Source: Microbacterium sp. SS28 (GTDB lineage: Bacteria > Actinomycetota > Actinomycetes > Actinomycetales > Microbacteriaceae). From it: 64,000 nucleotides of DNA. The DNA lies in assembly GCF_022761035.1 (NCBI RefSeq), contig NZ_JAKWJP010000002.1, positions 372,001-436,000 on the forward strand. Direction: 5' to 3'. Each line of letters begins with the position of its first letter. Within the stretch, counting starts at the first letter, position 1. Below, piece after piece: positions 23,789 through 32,813 of the stretch. Made by a program: the position numbers and the translations under genes. Under the pieces are notes generated by a model. That model had not been told where the DNA came from. It ran no database searches and was given only the letters and a program-made list of their open reading frames with translations.

Positions 23789-24793
23789 TCAGTGGGTGTG
23801 ATCGTCCTCGGGATCGGAAGCCGGCGTGCTTCCGCGCTTGATCGGGATCTCCTGGCTCTCGGACTTCATCTGCGGGTGGTAGCGCGCGAGCGTGAAGACA
23901 CCCGTGATCGCGATGGCACCCGCGATCGCGAACCCGAAGAAGGCCCACAGGGGCGCGTTCGCCGCCTCCTGCAGGATCGTGAGGCCGATGAGGACGGCGA
24001 CGATCGGGTCGACGACGGTGAGACCCGCGATGACGAGGTCGGGAGGCCCGACGGCGTACGCGGTCTGCACGAAGTACGCGCCGATCGTGACGGCCGCGAC
24101 CATCGCGATGAGGCTGAGGATCGTGAGCCAGTCGAAGTCGTTCGCCTTGACCCGTTCGATGACGACCTTCGCGAGAGTCGCGACGAAGCCGTAGATCATG
24201 CCCGCCGCGACGATGTAGAACAGCGGGAGGCCGCGCTGGCGGAGCCACAGCCACACTCCGCCGAGCAGGACCAGCAGCACCGCGAGGAGCGAGAGGATGA
24301 TGATCGTCTCACGCTCCGTCACGGGGTTCTCGGTCGCGAAGAACGCGGCGATCGTGACGAAGATGAAGACGCCGCCGACGCACGCGATGATCGCGGCGAT
24401 CGACTGCCTCGTCGGACGGATGCCCGTCACGCGCGCGTTGAGAAGCGTCGTGATGACGAGCGAGATGGCCCCGATCGGCTGCACGATGATGAGCGGGGCG
24501 AAGGCGAGCGCCACGAGCTGACAGCCGATCGCGAGGCCCAGCATGACCGTGCCGCTCACCCACGAGGGGCGCGTCAAGAGGCTCAGGAGCTGGCGGCCGC
24601 TGAGTCCCGCCTTGCCTGAAAGGCCGCTGAGGCGCTCGACCTTCGTGACACCGCGATGCTGGTACTGCGCGCCGAACGACATGAAGACGGCGCCGAGCAG
24701 AGCGAGCGGAATGCCGAAGAGGATCGCCGGGTCGCGGAAGAAACCGATGAGCTCATCCGTCACCGCGTCGATCGACAACTCCGCCCACAGCAC
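23789..24793 (-). CDS. DMT-superfamily membrane transporter
   Basis: 334 residues with about nine or ten membrane helices (for example AILFGIPLALLGAVFMSFGAQ, APLIIVQPIGAISLVITTLLNA and ITGVFTLARY). It has the two-repeat arrangement of the drug/metabolite transporter superfamily, and resembles a widespread actinobacterial DMT permease distantly related to NIPA magnesium transporters. The tail is acidic and histidine-containing (DPEDDHTH). Substrate unknown. Start GTG 24793 directly abuts GGAGG, so a slightly later GTG is possible. It is divergent from def with a 42-base gap. Confidence 0.85.
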   Translation of the reverse strand: MLWAELSIDAVTDELIGFFRDPAILFGIPLALLGAVFMSFGAQYQHRGVTKVERLSGLSGKAGLSGRQLLSLLTRPSWVSGTVMLGLAIGCQLVALAFAPLIIVQPIGAISLVITTLLNARVTGIRPTRQSIAAIIACVGGVFIFVTIAAFFATENPVTERETIIILSLLAVLLVLLGGVWLWLRQRGLPLFYIVAAGMIYGFVATLAKVVIERVKANDFDWLTILSLIAMVAAVTIGAYFVQTAYAVGPPDLVIAGLTVVDPIVAVLIGLTILQEAANAPLWAFFGFAIAGAIAITGVFTLARYHPQMKSESQEIPIKRGSTPASDPEDDHTH

Positions 24794-24835
24794 CCTCCGA
24801 CACTAACCGCACGGATGCCTCGATAGGCTCAAGGC

Positions 24836-25402
24836 GTGGCTGTTCTGTCGATTCGCATCATGGGCGACCCCGTCCTCCACGCCCCCGCCGCGGCGGTCGA
24901 AGAGATCACGGACGAGGTCCGCACGCTCGTGGCCGACATGTTCGAGACGATGGATGCCGCGCCCGGCGTGGGTCTCGCGGCACCCCAGGTCGGGGTCGGG
25001 CTGCGGATCTTCACGTACTCGTACCAGGACGACGACGGCGGCCCCTGGCGCGGCGTCATCATCAACCCCGAGCTGTGGATGCACCCCCTCGAGCCCGGCG
25101 CCCCCGACCCGGACGATGAGTCCGAGGGATGCCTCTCGTTCCCCGGCGAACGGTTCCCGCTGCGCCGCTCCGAGCGCGTGCTCGTCACCGGCACCGACCT
25201 CGAGGGCGCGCCCGTGCGCATCGAGGTCGACGGCTGGCGCGCACGCATCCTGCAGCACGAGTTCGACCACCTCGACGGCATCCTGTACATCGATCGCCTC
25301 GATGACGGCGACTGGAAGACGACGCAGAAGATCGCCCGCAAGCGCGGCTGGGGCAAGCCGGGCAGCTCGTGGATGCCGGGCGTCGACGACATCGACGCCT
25401 GA
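24836..25402 (+). CDS. def: Peptide deformylase
   Basis: 188 residues from GTG 24836. It removes the formyl group from the first methionine of new proteins. All three metal-site motifs are present: GVGLAAPQVG, EGCLSFPG and ILQHEFDHLDG, giving the Cys and two His ligands plus the catalytic Glu. The C-terminal tail GWGKPGSSWMPGVDDIDA is somewhat longer than in E. coli, as usual for actinobacterial forms. No fmt partner is adjacent. Confidence 0.96.
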   Translation: MAVLSIRIMGDPVLHAPAAAVEEITDEVRTLVADMFETMDAAPGVGLAAPQVGVGLRIFTYSYQDDDGGPWRGVIINPELWMHPLEPGAPDPDDESEGCLSFPGERFPLRRSERVLVTGTDLEGAPVRIEVDGWRARILQHEFDHLDGILYIDRLDDGDWKTTQKIARKRGWGKPGSSWMPGVDDIDA

Positions 25403-25472
25403 TCCCGCCCGGTTCACGGCCGCTGATCGAGGCCGGCGGAGGCGCGGCATCCGTCGCCTTGTCGGCGACCCC

Positions 25473-25510
25473 GGAAATGAAGAACGGCCCGAGGGTGGAG
25501 CCCCGGGCCG
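25473..25510 (-). terminator. Terminator of tRNA-Asn
   Basis: On the minus strand, just after the tRNA, CGGCCCGGGGCTCCACCCTCGGGCCG-type arms (25485-25510) form a hairpin followed by TTCTTCATTT. This is a classical intrinsic terminator. Confidence 0.75.
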
Positions 25511-25515
25511 AACCG

Positions 25516-25588
25516 CTCCCCCACTTGGACTCGAACCAAGAACCTATCGGTTAACAGCCGATTGCTCTGCCAATTGAGCTATGGAGGA
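25516..25588 (-). tRNA. tRNA-Asn (GUU)
   Basis: 73 bases: acceptor TCCTCCA/TGGGGGA, D arm GCTCAATTGGCAGAGC, anticodon stem ATCGG/CCGAT around CTGTTAA (anticodon GTT), T arm CTTGG-TTCGAGT-CCAAG, discriminator G. CCA is not encoded. Confidence 0.96.
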
Positions 25589-25644
25589 TCACCCTGCGCT
25601 CTCGCGCGGGCAACTAGACAATCCTAGCAAACCCGAAGGCATGC

Positions 25645-26427
25645 TCACGACGCGACGAGGCGATGATCCGCCGACGAACTCGGCGTCCAGAGCAGGTGCT
25701 CCGTCCCCCGGCCATAGGCGACCGTGTGCCCCGCGCGCAGCACGAGGACGTCCGCGTCGAGCTCGCGCACGACGTCTGCCTCGTTCGTCACGATGAGCGT
25801 CGACATGCCGCGGGCCCGCCGCCGGATGATCGCATCCCTTGCCGCGCGCCGGACTTCCACATCGAGATTCGCGAAGGGATCGTCGGCGATGAGCACGCGA
25901 GGCTCGAGCACGAGCGTCCGCGCGAACGCGACGCGCTGGCGCATGCCGGCGCTCAGCTCGTACGGGTACTTCGCGCTCGCGCCGAGCGGGAGCATGAGCT
26001 CGTCGAGGAGCGTCGCGACGCGCACGGCGAGAGCACGCTGGTTGACGCGTCGGTCACGGCTCGTGATGGGCTCGCCGATGACCTCGCCGACCGTCATGCG
26101 CGAGGGCAGGCTCGCCCCCGCCCGCTGCTCGAGATAGCCCGTGAAGTACGTCAGCTCACGGCGCGCGCGGCCGGGGCGACGCACCGGGATGCCGCCGACC
26201 CACGCATCGCCGCCGACGACGGCGACGCCGGAGGCCTCGGTGCCTGCGAGCACCGCCGCGAGACTCGACTTGCCGGCGCCCGTGGGACCCATGACGGCGA
26301 GGGTGGCGCCGTGCGGCAGGACGAAGGACACGCCGTCCACGACGCGCACATCGCCGCCGCGCGACGCGCGCAGCAGCGAGAGGTCGGTCGCGCGGATCGC
26401 GACGTCGGCGTCACGACGGCGGGGCAT
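25645..26427 (-). CDS. Stand-alone ABC transporter ATP-binding protein
   Basis: 260 residues from ATG 26427, with AGGAT upstream; a GTG two codons earlier is also possible. The Walker A motif is GPTGAGKSS, the signature ELSAGMRQR and Walker B VLIADDP. It resembles ATPases of oligopeptide/nickel-type importers. Two usual residues differ: the catalytic Glu after Walker B is Asp, and the switch His is replaced (IVTNEADV rather than VTHD), which suggests slow or regulatory ATP use. No permease or binding protein lies nearby, so its partner is elsewhere or it acts alone. It follows dnaG by 45 bases on the same strand. Confidence 0.85.
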   Translation of the reverse strand: MPRRRDADVAIRATDLSLLRASRGGDVRVVDGVSFVLPHGATLAVMGPTGAGKSSLAAVLAGTEASGVAVVGGDAWVGGIPVRRPGRARRELTYFTGYLEQRAGASLPSRMTVGEVIGEPITSRDRRVNQRALAVRVATLLDELMLPLGASAKYPYELSAGMRQRVAFARTLVLEPRVLIADDPFANLDVEVRRAARDAIIRRRARGMSTLIVTNEADVVRELDADVLVLRAGHTVAYGRGTEHLLWTPSSSADHRLVAS

Positions 26428-26472
26428 GACCACATCCTGCCGCCTCGCGACGCGCGGCGCCAGCCGAGGAGA

Positions 26473-28323
26473 TCAGCCGTCCTCGACGAGGCGGCGCTGC
26501 AGATCGAGCTCGCGCAGGCGGAGACGGATGCTGCGGCCGTCCTCGGAGTCGACGGGGACCCGCTGGATCGCCCCGAGCATCTCGGACTTCTCGCGATCGA
26601 GGGCGCGCACGATGAGCCGCCGGCACATGGCGGAGGCGGAGGCGACGGCGACCTCATCCGTCTGCGCCGGGAAGTCCGAGGTCAGCAGCTCCGCAGCGAG
26701 CGAGCGGAACGGCTCGCGCACCGACCCGACGGCGTCGGCGGCCCACCCGATGCGGTCGAAGTCCGTGACGGGTGCGACGCCGGCACGGACGGCGTCGAGC
26801 CCGGGATGCACGAAGGGCAGGCTCAGCGCCCGGGCGCGCAGGTCGGGATCGATGCGGTGGCCGAACTGCAGGAGGCCCATGAGCGCGTCGCGCTCGAGCG
26901 CGATGTCGGCGGTGCGCGGCAGCGACGCGAGCGTCACGCGGACGGCGGGCTCGGCATCCGTCTCGGACGCGCGCGCCTGGTCGACGCCGCGGTCGGGGGC
27001 CTTCTCGCCGCGCGCCGCACGCTCGACCTCGCGCCGGACGTCCTCGGTGTCCATGCCGAGGCGGCGGGCGAGCACCCGGACGTACTCGGGCTGCAGGAGC
27101 GGATCGCGGAGCTCCGCGACGACGGGCGCGGAGGCGCGCAGAGCGCCGATGCGCCCCTCGACCGTCGCGAGGTCGAACCCCTGGATGCGCTGGTCGAGGA
27201 CGAACTCGACCATAGGGGCCTTGTCGTCCATGAGGGCGCGCACGGCGCCGTCGCCGCGTGCGAGGCGCAGGTCGCACGGGTCGAGGCCATCGGGCCCCAC
27301 GGCGACGTAGGTCTGCGCGTTGAAGCGCTTGGCGTCGGCGAACGCGCGGAGGGCGGCCTTCTGGCCCGCGGCATCCGGATCGAACGTGAAGACGACCTCG
27401 CCCGCGGTCGAGTCGTCGCCCATCACGCGACGGAGGACCGTGATGTGGTCGGAGCCGAAGGCCGTGCCGCAGGTGGCGATCGCGGTTGTGACGCCCGCGA
27501 GATGGCACGCCATGACGTCGGTGTACCCCTCGACGACGACGACGCGGTGGCTGCGGGCGACGTCGCGCTTGGCGAGGTCGAGCCCGTAGAGCACCTGCGC
27601 CTTCTTGTAGATCGTCGTCTCGGGCGTGTTGAGGTACTTGGGCCCGTTGTCGTCGTCGAACAGGCGCCGCGCGCCGAAGCCGAGCACCTGGCCCGTCACG
27701 TCGCGGATGGGCCACACGACCCGGCCGCGGAAGCGGTCGTAGACGCCGCGCTGCCCCTGCGACACGAGGCCTGAACTCGTGAGCTCGTCGGTCGAGAACC
27801 CCTGCGCGCTGAGCGCGTCCAGCATGCCCGACCAGCCCTTCGGGGCGTACCCGACCCCGAAGTGCGCCGCGGCCCCCGCGTCGAAGCCGCGTTCGCCGAG
27901 GAAGCGGCGCGCGATGTCGGCGTCGGGCGACGCGAGCCGGCTGCGGAAGAACTCGGCAGCCGCCGCGTTCGCGGCGTACAGGCGGGCGCGTCCCGACGTC
28001 TCGGGACCGGCTCCCCCGTCCTCGTAGTGGAGCGTGACGCCGATGCGCGCCGCGAGGCGTTCGACGGCCTCGGTGAACGAGAGGTGGTCGAGGTTGCGCA
28101 GGAACGAGTAGACGTCGCCCGATTCGCCGCACCCGAAGCAGTGGTAGAAGCCGGCCTGCGGGCGCACGTTGAAGCTCGGGCTGCGCTCGTCGTGGAAGGG
28201 GCACAGGCCCTTGAGCGCGCCGACCCCCGCGGACTTGAGCGCGACGCGCTCGCCGATGATGTCGGCGATGTTCGTGCGCGCCTTGACCTCGTCGACATCC
28301 GCCTGCAGGATGCGTCCGGGCAT
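26473..28323 (-). CDS. dnaG: DNA primase
   Basis: 616 residues. It makes RNA primers for replication. The N-terminal CHC2 zinc site is CPFHDERSPSFN then YHCFGCGESG. The TOPRIM catalytic region is VVVVEGYTDVMACHLAG, then VFTFDPDAAGQKAALRAF with the metal-binding aspartates. The C-terminal DnaB-binding region follows. Its ATG overlaps the dgt stop by one base (in TGATG order), so dgt and dnaG are translationally coupled, the usual actinobacterial order. Confidence 0.97.
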   Translation of the reverse strand: MPGRILQADVDEVKARTNIADIIGERVALKSAGVGALKGLCPFHDERSPSFNVRPQAGFYHCFGCGESGDVYSFLRNLDHLSFTEAVERLAARIGVTLHYEDGGAGPETSGRARLYAANAAAAEFFRSRLASPDADIARRFLGERGFDAGAAAHFGVGYAPKGWSGMLDALSAQGFSTDELTSSGLVSQGQRGVYDRFRGRVVWPIRDVTGQVLGFGARRLFDDDNGPKYLNTPETTIYKKAQVLYGLDLAKRDVARSHRVVVVEGYTDVMACHLAGVTTAIATCGTAFGSDHITVLRRVMGDDSTAGEVVFTFDPDAAGQKAALRAFADAKRFNAQTYVAVGPDGLDPCDLRLARGDGAVRALMDDKAPMVEFVLDQRIQGFDLATVEGRIGALRASAPVVAELRDPLLQPEYVRVLARRLGMDTEDVRREVERAARGEKAPDRGVDQARASETDAEPAVRVTLASLPRTADIALERDALMGLLQFGHRIDPDLRARALSLPFVHPGLDAVRAGVAPVTDFDRIGWAADAVGSVREPFRSLAAELLTSDFPAQTDEVAVASASAMCRRLIVRALDREKSEMLGAIQRVPVDSEDGRSIRLRLRELDLQRRLVEDG

Positions 28324-29690
28324 CAGAGACCCTCGAGCGGCTCGGGCAGCGCGTACTCCGTCGAGGCGACGATGCGGCTGCCCGGGACCCAGATGCCGAT
28401 GCTCTCGAGGTCGACCGAGCCGACGAGGCGCGAGTGCCACGAGATCGCGAAGCGATCGGTGAGGCTCGCGACCTGGTCGACGATGACGCGACGGCGCGCG
28501 GCATCCGTCTCGGCGCGCGAGAAGTCTTCGGCGTGGATGCTGTCGAGGTGACGCGGCTGCTCCCACAGTGCCGTCGCGAGGCGTTTGAGGATGCGGCGCT
28601 GCTCCTTGTAGAGCCCCTTGCGACCCTCGACAGAGACGATGAAGGCGCCGATCGTGCCCTTGAGCACGGCCATCTCGGCTTCGATGACGCGCGGGACGAC
28701 CACGTGGCCACGGTAGCGCGTGAGCGCGGGCGCGTCGTAGTGCTCGCGGGTCGCCGCCGTCGCGGCGCGCGCGAAGCGGCCGATGAGGTCGGACGTCAGG
28801 TTCTTGAGGCGGGCGTGGGCCGCGCGCGTGCCGTCGAAGGACGTGATCCACTCGGGCATGCGCATGAGCCGGTAGAGGGCGTCGTCGAGCTCGTCGCGCG
28901 CGAAGTCGTAGCCGACCCACGCCTGGATCGCCGTGAGCAGCGCCTCGCGTTCCCGCACGTCGGCGAGGCGCGCGGGATCGATGTAGCCGTTGACGACGGC
29001 GTCCTCGAAGTCGTGCACCGAGTAGGCGATGTCGTCGGAGAGGTCCATGACCTCGGCCTCGATGCAGCGCACGCGACCCGGAGCGCCCTCGCGCAGCCAG
29101 CGGAACACTCCCTCGTCCTCGGGGTAGACGCCGAACTTGAGGCGGCCGCCGGGGTCGGGAACGGGATGATCCGCTGTCCAGGGGTACTTGCAGCTCGCGT
29201 CGAGGCTCGCGCGCGTGAGGTTGAGCCCGAAGGATGCGCCGTCGTCGTCGACCACCTTGGGTTCGAGGCGCGACAGGATCCGCAGCGTCTGCGCGTTGCC
29301 CTCGAATCCGCCGATGTCGGCCGACCAGTCGTTGAGCGCACGCTCACCGTTGTGACCGAACGGCGGGTGGCCCAGGTCGTGGCTCAGGCACGCCGTGTCG
29401 ACGACGTCGGGCGAGAGCCGCAGCTCGATCGCGAGCTCGCGGCCGACCTGCGCGACCTCGAGCGAGTGCGTCAGGCGGTTGCGCGCGAAGTCGGCGGGGC
29501 TCGCGGGGCTCAGCACCTGCGTCTTGGCGGCGAGGCGGCGGAGTGCCGCCGAGTGCAGCACGCGGGCGCGATCGCGCGCGAACGCGTCGCGCTGCGAGCG
29601 GTGGAGCTCGGGGTGGAAGCGCTCGGCGTCATGATCGGCGTAGCCCGCGGGCCGTCCGGCCGAGACGCCGACGGCGCCGTCAGCCGCCAC
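28323..29690 (-). CDS. dgt: dGTPase-like deoxynucleoside triphosphate triphosphohydrolase
   Basis: 455 residues from GTG 29690, overlapping the end of dusB by 11 bases; the longer upstream open frame lies inside dusB. The HD phosphohydrolase metal site is visible: RLTHSLEVAQ, then CLSHDLGHPPFGHNGE and, further on, VMDLSDDIAYSVHDFED. It hydrolyses dNTPs to nucleoside and tripolyphosphate, trimming nucleotide pools. In actinobacteria it lies next to dnaG, fitting a link to replication. The exact dNTP preference is not readable. Confidence 0.92.
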   Translation of the reverse strand: MAADGAVGVSAGRPAGYADHDAERFHPELHRSQRDAFARDRARVLHSAALRRLAAKTQVLSPASPADFARNRLTHSLEVAQVGRELAIELRLSPDVVDTACLSHDLGHPPFGHNGERALNDWSADIGGFEGNAQTLRILSRLEPKVVDDDGASFGLNLTRASLDASCKYPWTADHPVPDPGGRLKFGVYPEDEGVFRWLREGAPGRVRCIEAEVMDLSDDIAYSVHDFEDAVVNGYIDPARLADVREREALLTAIQAWVGYDFARDELDDALYRLMRMPEWITSFDGTRAAHARLKNLTSDLIGRFARAATAATREHYDAPALTRYRGHVVVPRVIEAEMAVLKGTIGAFIVSVEGRKGLYKEQRRILKRLATALWEQPRHLDSIHAEDFSRAETDAARRRVIVDQVASLTDRFAISWHSRLVGSVDLESIGIWVPGSRIVASTEYALPEPLEGL

Positions 29691-30846
29691 TGTGGTCGAG
29701 TTCCGCTTCGGCGAGGGCGCTGGATGCCTCGGCACCGAGCTCTCGCGAGTCGAGCCAGCCGTCCGGCAGTGCAGGCCGCTTGGGGGTGCCGGCCCGGCCG
29801 CGCTGGCCCTCGGCCGCGGCGCCCGGGTAGGGCGCGTCGAGTTCGAGGGTCGCGAGCAGCTCGTCGATCTCGGCGAGGCTCGAGGCCGTCGCGAGGCGCG
29901 CACGCGTGTCACCGCCCACGGGGTAGCCCTTGAAGTACCACGCGACGTGCTTGCGAATGTCGCGGCATCCGCGGTCCTCGTCCTCCAGGAACTCCACGAG
30001 CAGCTCGGCATGACGCCGGAATGCCTGCGCGACGAAGCCCAGGGTTGCGTCGACGGGTGCGCCCGCCGCGGCGCCGGGCGCACCGAGGGCGCGCGCGAGG
30101 TCGCCGAAGAGCCACGGCCGGCCGAGGCATCCACGTCCCACGACGACACCGTCGCAGCCCGTCTCGCGCATCATGCGGGCGGCGTCGTCGGCTGACCAGA
30201 TGTCGCCGTTGCCGAGCACGGGGACGCTCGTGACGGTCTCTTTGAGCTTCGTGATCGCCGACCAGTCGGCCTGGCCCGAGTAGAACTCGGCTGCCGTTCG
30301 CGCGTGCAGCGCGACGGCGGCGACGCCGGCGTCCTCGGCGATGCGGCCGGCCTCCAGGTAGGTCAGGTGGTTGGAGTCGATGCCCTTGCGCATCTTGATC
30401 GTGAGCGGGATATCGCCCGCCGAGCGCACGGCGCCCGTCACGATGTCGCGGAACAGCTCGCGCTTCCAGGGGAGCGCCGCTCCCCCGCCCTTGCGGGTGA
30501 CCTTGGGGACGGGGCATCCGAAATTCAGATCGATGTGGTCCGCACGATCTTCCGCGACGAGGACGCGGACGGCTTCGGCGACGGTCTTGGGGTCCACACC
30601 GTACAGCTGGATCGAGCGCGGCGTCTCGGACTCGTGGTGCGTGATGAGCCGCATCGTCGTCGCGTTGCGCTCGACCAGCGCGCGCGACGTGATCATCTCG
30701 CTCACGTACAGGCCCGCGCCGTACTCGCGGCAGAGTCGCCGGAACGCCGTGTTGGTGATGCCCGCCATGGGGGCCAGCACGACGGGGGCGTCGAGCTCTA
30801 TGGGCCCGATGCGCAGTGCGCGCGCAGGGGCGAGGGCGGTCGTCAT
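29680..30846 (-). CDS. dusB: tRNA-dihydrouridine synthase
   Basis: 388 residues. A flavin enzyme that reduces uridines in the tRNA D loop. The N-terminal barrel holds VVLAPMAGITNTAFRRLCRE; the catalytic Cys lies in LNFGCPVPKVTRKGGG; the RNA-binding lysine region is IKMRKGID; and FMN phosphate binding fits LGNGDI...GCDGVVVGRGCLGRPWLF. The C-terminal 60 residues are an actinobacterial extension. First gene of a dusB-dgt-dnaG-ABC unit, with its ATG 61 bases from the divergent glutathione peroxidase gene. Confidence 0.95.
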   Translation of the reverse strand: MTTALAPARALRIGPIELDAPVVLAPMAGITNTAFRRLCREYGAGLYVSEMITSRALVERNATTMRLITHHESETPRSIQLYGVDPKTVAEAVRVLVAEDRADHIDLNFGCPVPKVTRKGGGAALPWKRELFRDIVTGAVRSAGDIPLTIKMRKGIDSNHLTYLEAGRIAEDAGVAAVALHARTAAEFYSGQADWSAITKLKETVTSVPVLGNGDIWSADDAARMMRETGCDGVVVGRGCLGRPWLFGDLARALGAPGAAAGAPVDATLGFVAQAFRRHAELLVEFLEDEDRGCRDIRKHVAWYFKGYPVGGDTRARLATASSLAEIDELLATLELDAPYPGAAAEGQRGRAGTPKRPALPDGWLDSRELGAEASSALAEAELDHSGG

Positions 30847-30907
30847 CCTGTCATTCTCCCAGACGAAACTTCAGCCTCTCCCGGAAACGGGGCCTTAGCC
30901 TGAGAAC

Positions 30908-31411
30908 ATGACACAGGCCATCGACACCGCCCTCCGCGACATCCCGTTCCAGACCGCCGACGGCGGGACTCAGACGCTCGCGGATTACGGTGAGAAGGTC
31001 CTCCTCGTCGTCAACGTCGCCTCGAAGTGCGGTCTCACGCCGCAGTACGAGCAGCTCGAGCAGCTGCAGAAGGCCTACGCGGACCGCGGCTTCACCGTCG
31101 TGGGGTTCCCCTGCAACCAGTTCGCGGGACAGGAGCCGGGCGGCATCGACGAGATCCTCGACTACTGCGCCATGACGTGGGGCGTCACGTTCCCCGTCGC
31201 CGACAAGGTCAAGGTCAACGGGGGCAAGGCCGCACCGCTCTTCAAGGCGCTCAAGAAGACCCGGGATGCCGAGGGCAAGCGCGGGCCCGTGATCTGGAAC
31301 TTCGAGAAGTTCGTGCTGACGCCCTCGGGCGATCTGCACCGGTTCCGTCCGAACGTCAAGCCCGACGACCCCGCGATCGTCGAGGTCATCGAGCGGAACC
31401 TTCCCGCCTGA
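30908..31411 (+). CDS. Glutathione peroxidase family protein
   Basis: 167 residues. The peroxidatic Cys is in NVASKCGLTPQYEQLE, the conserved Gln/Pro region is VGFPCNQFAGQEPG, and the Trp-Asn pair is in VIWNFEKF, giving the catalytic tetrad. Bacteria of this group use thioredoxin or mycothiol rather than glutathione, so it probably reduces lipid or hydrogen peroxides with those donors. A further Cys (LDYCAMTWG) may be the resolving residue. No signal peptide. It is monocistronic and converges with the DsbA-family gene over a hairpin at 31418-31443. Confidence 0.92.
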   Translation: MTQAIDTALRDIPFQTADGGTQTLADYGEKVLLVVNVASKCGLTPQYEQLEQLQKAYADRGFTVVGFPCNQFAGQEPGGIDEILDYCAMTWGVTFPVADKVKVNGGKAAPLFKALKKTRDAEGKRGPVIWNFEKFVLTPSGDLHRFRPNVKPDDPAIVEVIERNLPA

Positions 31412-31417
31412 CCGGCC

Positions 31418-31443
31418 GGCGCCGCGGCTCGCGTCGCGGCGCC
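31418..31443. terminator. Possible bidirectional terminator
   Basis: A perfect 9-bp stem (GGCGCCGCG / CGCGGCGCC) lies between the convergent peroxidase and DsbA-family genes. There is no clear T tract on either side. Confidence 0.45.
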
Positions 31444-31451
31444 CCCGCGGA

Positions 31452-32186
31452 TCAGGCCGCGGCGTCCTCGTCGCCCTCGGCTCGCTCGGCCCAGACCTGC
31501 CGCGCGATCTGCGCGAAGGCCTCGGCGGGCTGGGCGCCCGAGACGCCGTACTTGCCGTCGATGACGAAGAACGGCACGCCGTTGATGCCGTAGGCCTGCG
31601 CCTGCGCCTGGTCGGCGCGCACCGCGGCGAGGTAGCGCCCGCTCTGCAGCGCCTCGAGCGCGGCATCCCGATCCAGCCCCGCATCGGCGGCGAGATCGGC
31701 GAGCTCGTCCTCGAGGCCCAGGTTGCGACCCTCGGTGAAGTAGGCCGACATGAGGCGCTCGGCGAGCTCGAGCTGGCGGCCCTGCTCCTTCGCGAAGTGC
31801 AGGAGCTCGTGCGCCTTCACCGTGTTGGTGTGCTTGAGCAGGTCGAACCGGTACTCGAGACCCGCCTCGGCGGCGACGCCCGTGACGCGCTCGAGCATCT
31901 GCTGCGCCTGGTCGCGCGAGATGCCCTTGTGGGTCGCGAGGTAGTCGGCCTCACCGCCGGCGAAGTCGACCGGGGTGTCGGGAGAGAGCTCGAACGAGTG
32001 GTACGTCACCTCGACGACCGGGGCGTCGGCGTCGGTCGACACGTCGGCGAGGCCGTTCTCGAGGTTGCGCTTGCCGATGTAGCACCACGGGCAGGCGATG
32101 TCGCTCCAGACGTCGATGCGGATGGGCGCGGGCGCGGCGGAAGTCGTGTCGGGCATATCAGGGGCAACCCATGCCGCGGGCGTCAT
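31452..32186 (-). CDS. DsbA-family (FrnE-like) oxidoreductase
   Basis: 244 residues from ATG 32186, which overlaps the upstream stop as ATGA; a second ATG at 32156 gives 234 residues. The thioredoxin-fold active site is DIACPWCYIGKRNLE, with cis-Pro later in NGVPFFVIDGKYGVSGAQ. No signal peptide, so it acts in the cytoplasm like 2-hydroxychromene-isomerase/FrnE relatives implicated in polyketide or stress redox chemistry. It is the last gene of the gadB-YrhK-DsbA unit; a role in acid or oxidative stress is inferred from that. Confidence 0.85.
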   Translation of the reverse strand: MTPAAWVAPDMPDTTSAAPAPIRIDVWSDIACPWCYIGKRNLENGLADVSTDADAPVVEVTYHSFELSPDTPVDFAGGEADYLATHKGISRDQAQQMLERVTGVAAEAGLEYRFDLLKHTNTVKAHELLHFAKEQGRQLELAERLMSAYFTEGRNLGLEDELADLAADAGLDRDAALEALQSGRYLAAVRADQAQAQAYGINGVPFFVIDGKYGVSGAQPAEAFAQIARQVWAERAEGDEDAAA

Positions 32187-32812
32187 ATTCCCCGGCGCGA
32201 GAGTGCCGCGGCGATGAAGAAGCAGACGGCCCCGAGGAACGTGCCGAGGTTCATCCACCGCACGTCGACGAAGTCGCCGGTCGCGGGCAGGACGTAGGCG
32301 CCCACGGCCGAGATGCCGAACGCGACGGATCCCGCCATGTTGAGCCACGTGCCGCGCCACGTGCGGGCGTCCGGATCCCACAGCTCGTGCCGCCGACCCG
32401 CCGCGAACAGCGCGAGCGTGCTCGAGATGAGGAACGCCGCCGAGCCCCACGCGTCCGGGGTCCAGCCGGCTGTGGGGTCCTCGAGCTCACGCGAGGCCGC
32501 GAGCACGACGGCGAACGTGCTGACGTTGAACAGGAGGGTGCCCACGAACTGGATCGCAGCGGCCCACCAGTCGTACGCGTCGGCCGTCGTCGCCCCGCGC
32601 AGAGGCGGCCTGCGACCACTGAGCAGGAGCTGGATGAGCCCGGCCAGCGTGAAGAAGATCGACCCGACGAAGAACGTCAGGGCGCCCCACACGGGACCGA
32701 CGGCCGAGGCGTACCAGGGGATGGCGCCCAGCGCGAAGAAGGCGGAGCCGACCATGAAGCCCCACGCCTCGCGGCGGAGGCGCACGCTGCGCGATGGAGA
32801 GGTCCTCGCCAT
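32183..32812 (-). CDS. YrhK-like integral membrane protein
   Basis: 209 residues with six likely membrane helices (for example FMVGSAFFALGAIPWYASAVG, LTFFVGSIFFTLAGLIQLLL and NLGTFLGAVCFFIAAAL) and the basic N terminus MARTSPSRSVRLRREAW. It matches the YrhK-domain proteins of unknown function. The gene begins one base after the gadB stop and overlaps the DsbA-family gene start, so the three are a coupled operon. I cannot assign a substrate or activity. Confidence 0.75.
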   Translation of the reverse strand: MARTSPSRSVRLRREAWGFMVGSAFFALGAIPWYASAVGPVWGALTFFVGSIFFTLAGLIQLLLSGRRPPLRGATTADAYDWWAAAIQFVGTLLFNVSTFAVVLAASRELEDPTAGWTPDAWGSAAFLISSTLALFAAGRRHELWDPDARTWRGTWLNMAGSVAFGISAVGAYVLPATGDFVDVRWMNLGTFLGAVCFFIAAALSRRGI

Positions 32813-32813
32813 G

